A DNA stretch of 64,000 nt from positions 62,001-126,000 of the forward strand of contig NZ_SMNA01000002.1 of the NCBI RefSeq assembly GCF_004353825.1. The letters run 5' to 3'. The notes below the pieces were generated by a model. It did not search any database. It was not told the DNA's origin and was given only the letters and a program-made list of their open reading frames with translations. This document shows, one piece after another, positions 35,092-43,896 of the stretch. The stretch comes from Occultella glacieicola. GTDB taxonomy: Bacteria; Actinomycetota; Actinomycetes; Actinomycetales; Beutenbergiaceae. A program made the position numbers and the translations under genes. Numbering within the stretch: the first letter of the stretch is position 1; every line of letters begins with the position of its first letter.

Positions 35092-35138
35092 CTGCACGCT
35101 CGCCGGAGTAACCCCCGGGCCGCGCAGCCACCACACCC

Positions 35139-35194
35139 GCGAGGGTGTCATTCTGCGGCGCCACCGCCCGTTGCGCCGCAAGACCGCGCGCTCG
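35139..35194 (+). repeat. 58-bp palindromic repeat family, copy 2
   Basis: GCGAGGGTGTCAT, 19 bases, TTGCGCCGCAAGA, with identical spacing to copies 1 and 3. The inner arms TGCGGCGC/GCGCCGCA (35154-35161, 35173-35180) form a hairpin. Same orientation as copy 1, 92 bases further on. Confidence 0.65.
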
Positions 35195-35221
35195 TAGCGC
35201 GGGCACCCAGGATCGGGTTGA

Positions 35222-36520
35222 ATGGCGCCCGTGAATCCTGCGCACGCGTGGCTGACCCACGCCCGGTTCGGCATGTTCGTCCACTGGGGGCTGTACTCCC
35301 TGGCCGCCCGGCACGAGTGGGTGATGAACCGTGAGCGGACCCCGCTGGCCGACTACGAGCGGTACGCGACCCGATTCGAGGCGGACCGCTACGACCCGCG
35401 TGCCTGGGCCAGGGCCGCGAAGGCTGCGGGCATGGAGTACGTGGTGCTGACCACGAAGCACCATGAGGGGTTCTGCCTGTGGGACTCCGCCCTCACCGAG
35501 TACAAGGCGACGAACACGCCGTTCGGGCGGGACGCCGTCGCCGAGTTCGTCGAGGCGGTCCGCGCCGAAGGGCTGCGGGTCGGCTTCTACCACTCGCTCA
35601 TCGACTGGCATCACCCGGACTTCACCATCGACGGCGCCCACCCGCGTCGTGACGACGCCGACGTGGCCGCTCAGAACGCGGGGCGGGACATGGGGCGCTA
35701 TCGCGAGTACCTGCACGGACAGGTCCGCGAACTGCTGACCGGTTACGGGCGGGTCGACTACCTGTTCTTCGACTTCTCCTACCCGGACGCGTTCGGTGGC
35801 TCGGACCTGCCCGGCAAGGGCGCCGCGGACTGGGATGCCGAGAATCTGCTCGCGCTGGTCCGCGAGTTGCAGCCGGACATCATCGTCAACGACCGGCTCG
35901 GCATCCCCGGCGACCTGATCACCCCGGAGCAGTACCAGCCGACCGGCCCGATGGAGCGCGACGGGGCGCCGGTCGTCTGGGAGGCGTGCCAGACGCTGAA
36001 CGGGTCCTGGGGCTACGACCGGGACAACCACGACTACAAGGCCCCCGACCTGCTGGTGCGGATGCTGATCGACGGCGTCGCCAAGGACGGCAACCTGCTG
36101 CTGAACGTCGGGCCGACCGGGCGGGGCGACCTGGACCCGCGGGCCGTCGAGTCCCTCGCCGGGATCGGTGCCTGGATGGACACCCACGCCCGCGCGATCC
36201 GCGGGGCCGGGGCCACCGACCTGGTTCCCCCGCCGGATGCCCGCTACACCCGTGCCGGTGACCGGCTCTACCTGCACCTGTTCGCGTGGCCGTTCGGGCA
36301 CGTGCACCTGCCGGGGCTCGCCGGGAAGGTCAGGTACGCCCAGTTCCTGCATGACGCCTCCGAGGTGGCCTACTCCGAGATCGATCCGGACCAGGCCGGC
36401 TGGAACACCACTCCGGACGGGCCGGCACCCGGCACCCTGACGTTGACGCTGCCGGTGCGACGTCCGGACGTGGCGGTTCCCGTGGTGGAACTGTTTCTGG
36501 GTCCGACGGCGGCCGGCTGA
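35222..36520 (+). CDS. Family 29 glycoside hydrolase (alpha-L-fucosidase)
   Basis: 432 residues. GH29 features: WLTHARFGMFVHWGLYSL at the N-terminus, YVVLTTKHHEGFCLWDS, FYHSLIDWHHPD, and the nucleophile Asp184 in YLFFDFSYPD; WEACQTLNGSWGY and LLLNVGPTGRGDLD follow in order. No signal peptide, so it acts inside the cell on imported fuco-oligosaccharides or glycosides. GH29 also contains related specificities, so the exact bond is not certain. Followed after 62 bases by a GH3 gene in the same direction. Confidence 0.9.
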   Translation: MAPVNPAHAWLTHARFGMFVHWGLYSLAARHEWVMNRERTPLADYERYATRFEADRYDPRAWARAAKAAGMEYVVLTTKHHEGFCLWDSALTEYKATNTPFGRDAVAEFVEAVRAEGLRVGFYHSLIDWHHPDFTIDGAHPRRDDADVAAQNAGRDMGRYREYLHGQVRELLTGYGRVDYLFFDFSYPDAFGGSDLPGKGAADWDAENLLALVRELQPDIIVNDRLGIPGDLITPEQYQPTGPMERDGAPVVWEACQTLNGSWGYDRDNHDYKAPDLLVRMLIDGVAKDGNLLLNVGPTGRGDLDPRAVESLAGIGAWMDTHARAIRGAGATDLVPPPDARYTRAGDRLYLHLFAWPFGHVHLPGLAGKVRYAQFLHDASEVAYSEIDPDQAGWNTTPDGPAPGTLTLTLPVRRPDVAVPVVELFLGPTAAG

Positions 36521-36582
36521 GTCCGGCGCGCGTGCGCGCCTCATCCTGATCACAGCTCCAAGCACCTGAAAGGTCCGTTGAC

Positions 36583-38886
36583 ATGGTCGTCACCGTTTCC
36601 GACATCCCCCGCCTCCTCGCCGAACTCACCCTCGAGGAGAAGGCGTCGTTGCTGTCCGGCTCCGACTTCTGGCACACCCAGGCCGTCGACCGGCTCGGAA
36701 TCCCGGCCGTGATGCTGACCGACGGGCCGCACGGGTTGCGCAAGCAGGCCGGCGCGACCGACCACCTCGGCCTGAACGACTCGGTGCCGGCCACCTGCTT
36801 CCCGTCCGCCGCCGGGCTCGGCTCCACCTGGGACCCGGACCTGCTCCGCCGGGTCGGGCAGGCGCTCGGCGCGGAGACCCTCGCCAACGACGTGGCCGTG
36901 CTGCTCGGCCCGGGCATCAACATGAAGCGCAGCCCCTTGTGCGGGCGGAACTTCGAGTACGTCGCCGAGGACCCGCACCTGGCCGGCGAACTCGCGGCGC
37001 CGCTGGTCGAGGGCATCCAGTCCCAGGGGGTCGGCACCTCGCTGAAGCACTTCGCCGCGAACAACCAGGAGACCGACCGGATGCGCATCTCGGCCGAGGT
37101 CGATGAGCGGACCCTCCGGGAGATCTACCTGCCGGCCTTCGAGAAGGTCGTCACCCGCGCCCAGCCGTGGACGGTGATGTGTTCCTACAACAGGATCAAC
37201 GGCACCTATGCCTCGCAGGACCCCTGGCTGCTCACCGACGTGCTCCGCAGCGAGTGGGGCTTCGAGGGGCTCGTGGTCTCCGACTGGGGCGCGGTGGACG
37301 ACCGGGTCGCCGGCGTCGCCGCAGGCCTCGACCTGGAGATGCCGGCCTCGGACGGGATCAACGACGCGCGAGTGGTCGAGGCAGTGCGCTCGGGCGACCT
37401 CGCCGAGGCCGACCTCGACCGTGCCGTGGCCCGGGTCCTCCACCTGGTCGCGCGCTCGCAGGCCGCCCGGGCCGAACCGGGCACCACGGATCATGAGGCG
37501 AACCATGCCCTGGCCCGCGAGGCGGCGACCCGCGCCGCGGTGCTGCTGAAGAACGACGACGGCGCGCTCCCACTGGAGCGCGGGTCGCTGCCGGCCACCA
37601 CGGTCGTCATCGGTGAGATGGCACGCACGCCGCGCTACCAGGGCGCCGGGTCCTCACAGGTGAACCCGACCCGGCTGGTGAGCGCTCTGGACGCCCTGCG
37701 TGAGCAGGGCCTCGACGTGCCGTTCGCCCCGGGCTACGTGCTCGCGGAGGCGAGCACCGCCGTCGGGCAGGAGCGCAGCGACGTCGACCTGAGGCGCGAG
37801 GCCGTCGAGCTGGCCACCGGGCGAACGGCGGTGCTGTTCCTCGGCCTGCCCGCGATCGATGAGTCCGAGGGCTACGACCGTGCCCACCTGGACCTGCCGG
37901 CCAGCCACATCGCGCTGCTCGCGGACGTCGCCGCCGTGGCCGACCGCACGATCGTGCTGCTGTCCAACGGGTCCGCCGTGGCCGTGGCCGACTGGCAGGA
38001 GCATGCCGACGCGATCCTCGAACTCTGGCTCGGCGGACAGGCCGGCGGCCCGGCCGCGGTCGACCTCCTGCTCGGCGACGCCGCGCCGTCCGGCCGGTTG
38101 GCCGAGTCGATCCCGGAGCGGCTCGCGGACGTCCCCGCGCAACTGAACTTCCCGGGTGAGAACGGGGTGGTGCGCTACGGCGAGGGCATCTTCATCGGAT
38201 ACCGCGGCCTGGACGCGACGGGCGCCGCCGTGTCCTACCCGTTCGGGCACGGCCTGACCTACACCACGTTCGCCTACGCCGACCTCGCCGTCGACGGCGG
38301 CCCCGTGACCGAGGCCACGGGCGCCGACGACGTCGTGGTCCGCGTGCGGGCCGTGGTCACCAACACCGGTGGGCGAGCGGGCGCCGCCGTCCCGCAGCTG
38401 TACGTCGGCCGGCCGGACTCGCTGCTCGCCCGGGCACCACGTGAGCTGCGGGGCTTCGCCCGGCTCGAGCTCGCGCCCGGCGAGTCCCGGCCGGTCGAGT
38501 TCACCCTGACCCGGCGTGACCTCAGCCACTGGGACACGGTCACCCGCGGCTGGTCGGTCGAGCCGGGGGCGCTGGAGGTCTCGGTGGGCGCATCGTCGCG
38601 GGACCTGCCCCTGCGCGCGGTGCTGCCGCTGGAGGCGCCGGCGCGCCGGGCGCCCCTCACCGGGTACTCGACGATCGGCGAATGGGTCGCCGATCCCGAG
38701 GCGGGGCCGGCACTGATCGGGGCGATGGGCGAGTTCGGGGCCATGTTCGGCCCGGACAGCCCGGACGCGTCGATGGCCGCGTTCCTGACCTCGATGCCCG
38801 TGGTCAAGGTGCCACTGATGGGGATGAGCCGGGCCCTCACCGTCGAGACGCTCGAGGACCTGATCGCCCGGTACGGGACGCGCTGA
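36583..38886 (+). CDS. Family 3 glycoside hydrolase (beta-glucosidase type)
   Basis: 767 residues: N-terminal barrel with DGPHGLRKQ, KHFAANNQETDRM and the nucleophile Asp234 in GLVVSDWGAV; middle sandwich domain (LLKNDDGALPLERG ... GAGSSQVNP); fibronectin-III-like domain (YPFGHGLTYTTFAYADL, NTGGRAGAAVPQLYVG). C-terminal ~80 residues extend beyond the usual end. No signal peptide, so cytoplasmic. Removes terminal beta-linked sugars; AAAGG before the ATG. Probably works with the upstream GH29 on the same substrate. Confidence 0.92.
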   Translation: MVVTVSDIPRLLAELTLEEKASLLSGSDFWHTQAVDRLGIPAVMLTDGPHGLRKQAGATDHLGLNDSVPATCFPSAAGLGSTWDPDLLRRVGQALGAETLANDVAVLLGPGINMKRSPLCGRNFEYVAEDPHLAGELAAPLVEGIQSQGVGTSLKHFAANNQETDRMRISAEVDERTLREIYLPAFEKVVTRAQPWTVMCSYNRINGTYASQDPWLLTDVLRSEWGFEGLVVSDWGAVDDRVAGVAAGLDLEMPASDGINDARVVEAVRSGDLAEADLDRAVARVLHLVARSQAARAEPGTTDHEANHALAREAATRAAVLLKNDDGALPLERGSLPATTVVIGEMARTPRYQGAGSSQVNPTRLVSALDALREQGLDVPFAPGYVLAEASTAVGQERSDVDLRREAVELATGRTAVLFLGLPAIDESEGYDRAHLDLPASHIALLADVAAVADRTIVLLSNGSAVAVADWQEHADAILELWLGGQAGGPAAVDLLLGDAAPSGRLAESIPERLADVPAQLNFPGENGVVRYGEGIFIGYRGLDATGAAVSYPFGHGLTYTTFAYADLAVDGGPVTEATGADDVVVRVRAVVTNTGGRAGAAVPQLYVGRPDSLLARAPRELRGFARLELAPGESRPVEFTLTRRDLSHWDTVTRGWSVEPGALEVSVGASSRDLPLRAVLPLEAPARRAPLTGYSTIGEWVADPEAGPALIGAMGEFGAMFGPDSPDASMAAFLTSMPVVKVPLMGMSRALTVETLEDLIARYGTR

Positions 38887-38888
38887 CC

Positions 38889-39282
38889 TCAGGGGTGCCC
38901 CGTGGCCTCCGCGTCGCCGATGTGGCCCGGCGCGTTCACGGCGAGCACCCGCTGGACGAACCCGCTGTACTCCTCCATGTAGTGCCGCAGGAAGTCCGCG
39001 GTCGAGGGGTCCGTGCACTCGCCGTCGTCGGCGAAGTCATCGGGCTTGAACGTGATGTAGGCCTCGGGCGCGTTCAACTGGGGGGCGTCGAGGAAGCTCA
39101 GCACGCTGCGCATCGACGACTGCATGACGGCGGTGCCGATGCCGCCGATCGAGGCACCGATGATCCCGCTCGGTTTGCGAGCGAAGGAATTCGTGCCCCA
39201 CGGGCGCGAACCCCAGTCGATCGCGTTCTTCAGCGCGCCCGGGATCGAGGCTCCCCACGAAGTAGCCGATCTTGAAGGCCAT
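38889..39282 (-). pseudogene. Broken NADPH-dependent FMN reductase gene (internal deletion and frameshift)
   Basis: From the ATG at 39282 the frame reads MAFKIGYFVGSL, the exact start of NAD(P)H-dependent FMN reductases, then loses sense. Another frame continues with SIPGALKNAIDWGSRPWGT, RKPSGIIGASIGGIGTAV, RSVLSFLDAPQLN and FLRHYMEEYSGFVQRVL, the C-terminal half of the same family. The junction is near 39243-39250. By comparison with the family, roughly 75-80 residues (the catalytic loop and PEYNR region) are missing and the two parts are out of frame. An intact frame covers only the C-terminal part, so no functional reductase is expected. Confidence 0.85.
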
Positions 39283-39301
39283 GCCACTCTCCCATCTCGC
39301 G

Positions 39302-39322
39302 GGATCGGCGGGGAGCCGATCC
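39302..39322. promoter_or_regulatory. Inverted repeat upstream of the broken reductase gene
   Basis: GGATCGGC and GCCGATCC around five bases, 20 bases upstream of the former start codon at 39282. It may be the remaining operator of the dead gene or a hairpin between the two leftward genes. Confidence 0.35.
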
Positions 39323-39404
39323 GCCCGCGTGCGGTGGACCCGCAGGGTTCCATCCTGAACCCCGGGCGTCGTCCCGTCACGCTGGGGGCCCGGGCATGCC
39401 GCCC

Positions 39405-42400
39405 TCAGGCGCAGGTCACCGCCTCATACGCCACACTGAAGCGCTCGTACACGGACTGACCGTCGTTCCAGGCGTACGCGGCGACGGTCACCGATCCGGC
39501 GTCGACCGCCGCGGCTCCGCTCGTGAAGCCGTGGTAGCCGGCCGCGCCTGGCGCGGTGCCGGTCAGTTTGTGGCTGCCGTAGTCCGTCGTCATGCGGATG
39601 TCGAGCGGCACCTCCGAAGTGTTGACGACGTGGACGGCGATGACCGCTTCGGCTCCCCAGCACTGCGGTCGGACGGAGATCCGCAGCGTGACCGGTGGCA
39701 GCGGTTCGTCGGTCACGGCGAGGACGAGAGCGTTGAACAGCGAGACGTTCTTGGTCTCGGCGAGTCCGAGTCCCCAGCTCAGCCAGCCCTCGCGGCCGGA
39801 GCCGTCGTTCTCGTTCAGGACGACCGTGCTCGCCAGCAGCCGCCCGGCCGGGTCGATGCCGATCTCGGCCCAGCTGATCGCGACCTCGTAGGTCGTGGTC
39901 GCGGCGCCCTCGTCGCGGACGACGGCGGCGCTCACACCGGCGGGCGTGCCGGCGACGTCGGCGGGCGCCCACCTGTGCACGACCACCTCGCCGGCATCGG
40001 TGAGGGCGACTCCGATCTCCTGCGGTACCGGGTCCTCGCCGGGCGCTCCGGCGACGAGTCCGATCTGCACGCTGTCGCCCTGCCAGATGTCACCGCCGGT
40101 GCTGGGCTGGGCGTGGACGTCATCCTGGGCACGAAGCGTCAGGTAGAGGTTCTCGTCGTCGTGGGTCAGCCAGATCGACGCCGAGGCGTCCGCTGGGCCC
40201 TCCCAGCCGGGGAGCGCGGGCGCCTCTTCCGTCCCGACCTCCTGCGCGGCCAGTTCCAGCACCGCCGGGTCGGCGACGCCGTCGACGTCGATCCCAAGGC
40301 CGGGCACCCCGACCGGCTCGCCCAAGGGCGTCAGGGTGCCCGACGCGGCGGCGGGCGTGCCGGCGGTGGTCAGGACCGTCGCGGTCCAGCCGGTCGGCTC
40401 GGTCGGCGCGATCGGGACGCTCAGCACGACGGTGCCCGTTGCCGGCACCGACTCGCCCTCACCCACCCGCGTGCGCTCGTCCCCGACGGCCACGTCGACG
40501 CCGTCGAGCGTGATCGCCGTGGGTGTCGCGTTCGTGACCTGCAGCCGCAGGACCTGACCGTCGGGGTCGACGCCGTGCACACCGGTGATCGAGAGTGCCG
40601 GCGTGGGCGAACCCGTGGTGCGCAGCAGCGCGACCGCGACGCCGTCGACCCGTGCGAGCACCGAGTAGGTACGCTCGGCGCCGGAATTCTGCGGCAGGTA
40701 GGCGACGTCGACCGTCGCGCTCTGCCCGGCACCGACGCTCGCGCTCGCCGAGTCGCCTCCGACGGGCTCGAGCTCGAGCTCGATGCCCGACCGTCCGGTC
40801 CGGTCGACGACGACGTGGCCGGTCGCAGGGGTTCCCGCGACCTCGGGCTGGATGTCGAATCGGTACGCGTCCGAGACCGAGACGGTGGTGATGGCACCCT
40901 CGACGTAGATGGGCTCCTCGTCGAGGCTCACGTGCACCAGCCCGTCGCTGTCCGGGGCGAGTTCGACAGCGCCGCCGTAGGCGTCGGTGACGGTGACAGG
41001 ACCCGTCGCAGCGAACGCAGCCGTGGTCGGGACGGTGGCCCACGCCGCGTGGACTGTGCGGTTCCCGTCCGAGAACACGACATCCCACGCATCGTCCCCG
41101 AGGTCGCCGGAGCTCTCGAAGGGCAGGCCCGCGAGCATCCGGTTCATGACGGCGCTGGTCACGTAGGCGGGCTTGGGCACCCAGGCACCGCGGGGGTCGT
41201 CGGTGTTGCGCACGATCCCGAACCGGTGCTCGACCTCACCGGAGTCGGTGCCGTCGTCCATGAAGTCGTAGATGGTGAAGTTCTGCGCGCCGTCAGCGAA
41301 GGCGGTCAGCTGACCGCGAACCATCAGGCGTGCCTGGGTCGCCTCGTCGACGCCGACGGCCGTCTCGGCCGTCGGCCAGCCGACCTCGGACAGCAGCAGC
41401 GGCATGTCGGCGTGGCCGTGCTCACTCATGATCGTGCGGAGCGCGCCGTACTGGCCCTGGAACCGCGACGACCCCTCGGGGGCGTTCGGGTGCGTGTAGG
41501 GGTGGGTCGATACCGCGTCGATCAACTCGAGCCCACCGAGGTCGGCGAACTCGGAGAACCAGTCCTGCCAGTCGTTCATCGGTGCGAGCGCGGGCCCCAC
41601 CAGCACCGCGTCCGGGTAGGCGGCCTTGACCGCGTCGTGCACGACCTGCAGCAGCGCGACGTACTGGGACGCGCTGCCGGCCGCCGGCCCGTCGAGGTCG
41701 CGCCAGTTCCACTCGTTCCAGACCTCGAAGTAGTTGCCCTCGACGCCCAGCTCCGCCACGGTGGCGATGGCGTAGCGTGCGAACGCCTCCCGACCCTCGG
41801 GCGTCGTCGGTGCCTCGTCCGGGAAGTACAGCGGGTTCCCATAGCTGAGCACGCGGAAGTGGCCGAGGCCGAGGTCCTCGAACTCGTCCTGGTAGGCCAC
41901 GACCTTGTCCTGCCAGACGATCTGACCGGGCGTCGTCTCCTGGCCGGCCCAGTAGGCCTCGTCCCGAGCGAGCCCGAATCCCGCATCGGCGACCAGAGCG
42001 GCGGTCTCCAGGGGCCAGGACTGGCCGTAGTGGGTGGCGACGCCGAAGCGGGGATCGCGCACGAAGTCCGCCGGCAGCGGCTCGAGAACCGCGAGGTCGG
42101 TGCCGACCAGGTACCGGGTGCCGTCCGCCGTGGTCCCGACGACATCCGCCGTGTACCAGCCGGGATCGGTGACGCCGAAGGGGAGCGTTCCCTCCAGGTC
42201 GGCGGCCGGGGTCGCGCCCTGGTCGACGACGGTACCGTGCGCGTCGCGGACGGTCCAGGACAGCTCGACGACGTCGTCGCCCGTGAAGGCGACGGCGACG
42301 TCATCGCCGGTGTGGAAGACGTTTCCGCGCGCGAGTGTCTGCAGCGTCAGCGGCGCGGTCACGACGTCGACCTCCGCGACGACGGCATCGATGTCGAGCG

Positions 42401-42971
42401 TGCCCGCGGTGCTGCCCTCCCGGAACGACCAGGTGTCCAGGATGACCGAGAACGCTCGCAGCGGGCCGTGCCAGACGCCGTCGTCGGCGCCACCGAAGTG
42501 CAGGTAGCCGTCGCCCGAGGTGAAGTCCTCGAGGCGAAGGGTCTGCCAACCCTCGGCATCCGGGTCGACGGCCACGCGCTGCTGGTGTGCCTGGCCGGTC
42601 GAGTCCTGCAGCCGGAGGGTGACGAGGTCGACGTCCGCCGTGCGCACCTGCAGCTCGAGCGCCGTGGCCTCGATCTGACCTGGCCAGCGGGCGAGCTCGA
42701 AGGTGCCGGTCGGCACCGAGGCCTCGATCCGGCCGTGCCCGGCTCCGCTGGCCGGTGCCTCGGTGGCGAGGGTGATCGCGCCGCTGGCCGCCCCGGTCGT
42801 GTACACGTCCCAGTCCGGCGAGCCCGGTTCGAAGTCGCCGACGACGACCTGCCCGGTCGCGGCCGGTGCGAGTTCGGCAGGGAGCGGCGCCGCGGTGGCG
42901 CCGATGGCGGTGACGGCGCTGGCCGCCAGGGCGAGGATGGCGGCGAGTGCCGCCGATCGGTATCGCATCAT
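39405..42971 (-). CDS. Large secreted glycoside hydrolase-like protein (clan GH-A core, CBM9-like tail)
   Basis: 1188 residues. Signal peptide MMRYRSAALAAILALAASAVTAIGATAA. An N-terminal beta-sandwich (residues ~40-190, carbohydrate-binding-module-like) precedes a (beta/alpha)8 domain (~300-640) with the clan GH-A acid/base in EVWNEWNWRDL and the nucleophile in MPLLLSEVGWPT, similar to GH39/GH5-like enzymes. Two or more sandwich domains follow (LTLDGVDVAVGDERT...), then a CBM9-like domain (ASIWLTHDDENLYLTLRAQDDVHAQ ... WQGDSVQIGL) and a final beta domain. Probably an extracellular polysaccharide-cleaving enzyme; linkage unknown. A LacI-type operator lies 62 bases upstream. Confidence 0.82.
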   Translation of the reverse strand: MMRYRSAALAAILALAASAVTAIGATAAPLPAELAPAATGQVVVGDFEPGSPDWDVYTTGAASGAITLATEAPASGAGHGRIEASVPTGTFELARWPGQIEATALELQVRTADVDLVTLRLQDSTGQAHQQRVAVDPDAEGWQTLRLEDFTSGDGYLHFGGADDGVWHGPLRAFSVILDTWSFREGSTAGTLDIDAVVAEVDVVTAPLTLQTLARGNVFHTGDDVAVAFTGDDVVELSWTVRDAHGTVVDQGATPAADLEGTLPFGVTDPGWYTADVVGTTADGTRYLVGTDLAVLEPLPADFVRDPRFGVATHYGQSWPLETAALVADAGFGLARDEAYWAGQETTPGQIVWQDKVVAYQDEFEDLGLGHFRVLSYGNPLYFPDEAPTTPEGREAFARYAIATVAELGVEGNYFEVWNEWNWRDLDGPAAGSASQYVALLQVVHDAVKAAYPDAVLVGPALAPMNDWQDWFSEFADLGGLELIDAVSTHPYTHPNAPEGSSRFQGQYGALRTIMSEHGHADMPLLLSEVGWPTAETAVGVDEATQARLMVRGQLTAFADGAQNFTIYDFMDDGTDSGEVEHRFGIVRNTDDPRGAWVPKPAYVTSAVMNRMLAGLPFESSGDLGDDAWDVVFSDGNRTVHAAWATVPTTAAFAATGPVTVTDAYGGAVELAPDSDGLVHVSLDEEPIYVEGAITTVSVSDAYRFDIQPEVAGTPATGHVVVDRTGRSGIELELEPVGGDSASASVGAGQSATVDVAYLPQNSGAERTYSVLARVDGVAVALLRTTGSPTPALSITGVHGVDPDGQVLRLQVTNATPTAITLDGVDVAVGDERTRVGEGESVPATGTVVLSVPIAPTEPTGWTATVLTTAGTPAAASGTLTPLGEPVGVPGLGIDVDGVADPAVLELAAQEVGTEEAPALPGWEGPADASASIWLTHDDENLYLTLRAQDDVHAQPSTGGDIWQGDSVQIGLVAGAPGEDPVPQEIGVALTDAGEVVVHRWAPADVAGTPAGVSAAVVRDEGAATTTYEVAISWAEIGIDPAGRLLASTVVLNENDGSGREGWLSWGLGLAETKNVSLFNALVLAVTDEPLPPVTLRISVRPQCWGAEAVIAVHVVNTSEVPLDIRMTTDYGSHKLTGTAPGAAGYHGFTSGAAAVDAGSVTVAAYAWNDGQSVYERFSVAYEAVTCA

Positions 42972-43032
42972 GTTGCCTGGCCTCGATCTCGTCGGTGAGC
43001 GTCGGGTGACCGGAACCGCTGGTCGGGGTCGG

Positions 43033-43050
43033 TGCGAAAGCAGTTTCGCA
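43033..43050. promoter_or_regulatory. LacI-family-type operator TGCGAAA-N4-TTTCGCA
   Basis: Perfect 7-base inverted repeat with four-base spacer, 62 bases upstream of the secreted glycosidase start. Operators of LacI/ROK sugar repressors in actinobacteria often have GAAA-N-TTTC cores. A partial second copy (TGCGGTTTCGCGG) lies about 55 bases further upstream. The matching repressor gene is not in the window. Confidence 0.55.
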
Positions 43051-43200
43051 TACGTCTACGAGAACGTCTAGAGTCGCTACAAATCCATGGGATTCGGGGT
43101 GCGCTTGCGGTTTCGCGGATGCATCACGGCCAGGGCGTCGCCGGACCTCGAGGGCTACGTCGCGGCCGGTCCTATGCCGGTGTCACGGCCCCACCTCCGG

Positions 43201-43214
43201 GTATGCTGGCATAC
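43201..43214 (+). promoter_or_regulatory. Toxin-antitoxin promoter/operator GTATGC-N2-GCATAC
   Basis: A perfect palindrome abutting the antitoxin ATG at 43215. It contains the -10-like TATGCT (43202-43207), seven bases before the ATG, so the transcript is leaderless and binding of the antitoxin would cover the promoter. Confidence 0.6.
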
Positions 43215-43442
43215 ATGAAGCGCACAACCGTCAAGATCCCCGACGCACTCGACGCCCGCCTACGGCACGAAGCCGAACGCCGAGGAACGACCATCGCCGA
43301 AGTCAGCCGTGAGGCACTCGAGGCCTACCTCGGCGGACCCTCGACCCGACGCCAGCTCGGTGCAGCCGCAGCCGGGCGAAGCGGAAGAAGCGACGTCTCC
43401 GAGCGCATCGAAGAGATCCTCGCCTCCGAGGTCGGACAATAG
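43215..43442 (+). CDS. Ribbon-helix-helix antitoxin (VapB-like)
   Basis: 75 residues. MKRTTVKIPDALDARLRHEAERRGTTIAEVSREALEAYLG is a ribbon-helix-helix DNA-binding domain; the C-terminal ~30 residues (SDVSERIEEILASEVGQ) would wrap and block the toxin. Leaderless start next to a perfect palindrome it is likely to bind. Its stop overlaps the start region of the PIN gene, giving coupled translation. The pair is a type II system. Confidence 0.85.
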   Translation: MKRTTVKIPDALDARLRHEAERRGTTIAEVSREALEAYLGGPSTRRQLGAAAAGRSGRSDVSERIEEILASEVGQ

Positions 43443-43855
43443 CGGCGCTCATCGTCGACGCCGGGCCGCTCTACGCCTACGTCGACGCCGACGACGCGCA
43501 CCACGCGGCCGCGCTGGAACTTCTCGAAACACATGCCGGCCCGCTGATCGTCCCCACCCTGGTCATCACCGAGGTGGTCTACCTCCTGGCGACCCGACTC
43601 GGGACAGGTCCGGAAGTCCGCTTCCTCGGCGACCTGGCCGGCGGCTCGTTCACCGTCGAGCCAGTCGCTGCCGCGGACTGGCTACGCATCGCCGAGTTGG
43701 TCGCGCGCTACCGGGACCTGCCACTGGGGACCGTCGACGCCTCGGTCGTGGTCACCGCGGAACGTCTCGGGGTCAGTGAGATCGCCACCGTCGACCGACG
43801 TCACTTCACCGTGGTGCGACCCGCCCACGTCGACGCATTCACTCTCCTGCCGTGA
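43439..43855 (+). CDS. PIN-domain toxin (VapC-like) with a non-canonical AUA start
   Basis: 138 residues if read from ATA at 43439. The PIN fold is intact: Asp7 (LIVDAGPLYAYVD), Glu45 (VITEVVYLL), Asp100 (GTVDASVVVTAERLG) and Asp119 (ATVDRRHF), the Mg2+ site of these RNases. No ATG, GTG or TTG occurs in frame before Asp7; the first is a GTG at 43574, which would drop the first two catalytic residues. GAGG (43428-43431) lies seven bases before the ATA and ATA overlaps the antitoxin stop (ATAG), as ATG would in ATGA. So ATA seems to replace a former ATG. Activity may be very low or absent. Confidence 0.75.
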   Translation: MAALIVDAGPLYAYVDADDAHHAAALELLETHAGPLIVPTLVITEVVYLLATRLGTGPEVRFLGDLAGGSFTVEPVAAADWLRIAELVARYRDLPLGTVDASVVVTAERLGVSEIATVDRRHFTVVRPAHVDAFTLLP

Positions 43856-43896
43856 GGCCCGGCGATGCTCAGGTCGTCCTCGGACCGGCTCGGCGC

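Noticed and set aside
35039-35221. tRNA or other stable RNA gene after valS
   Set aside because: The paired stems form two copies of the dispersed palindromic repeat; no cloverleaf or TTCGA arm is present.
32234-36565. 1443-codon minus-strand open frame across valS and the fucosidase
   Set aside because: It spans two clear plus-strand genes and their spacer and has no family pattern; caused by codon bias.
39396-42998. 1200-codon open frame opposite the secreted glycosidase
   Set aside because: Antisense shadow of a GC-rich gene: low-complexity Arg/Gly/Val/Asp content, no domains; the minus strand carries signal peptide and catalytic motifs.
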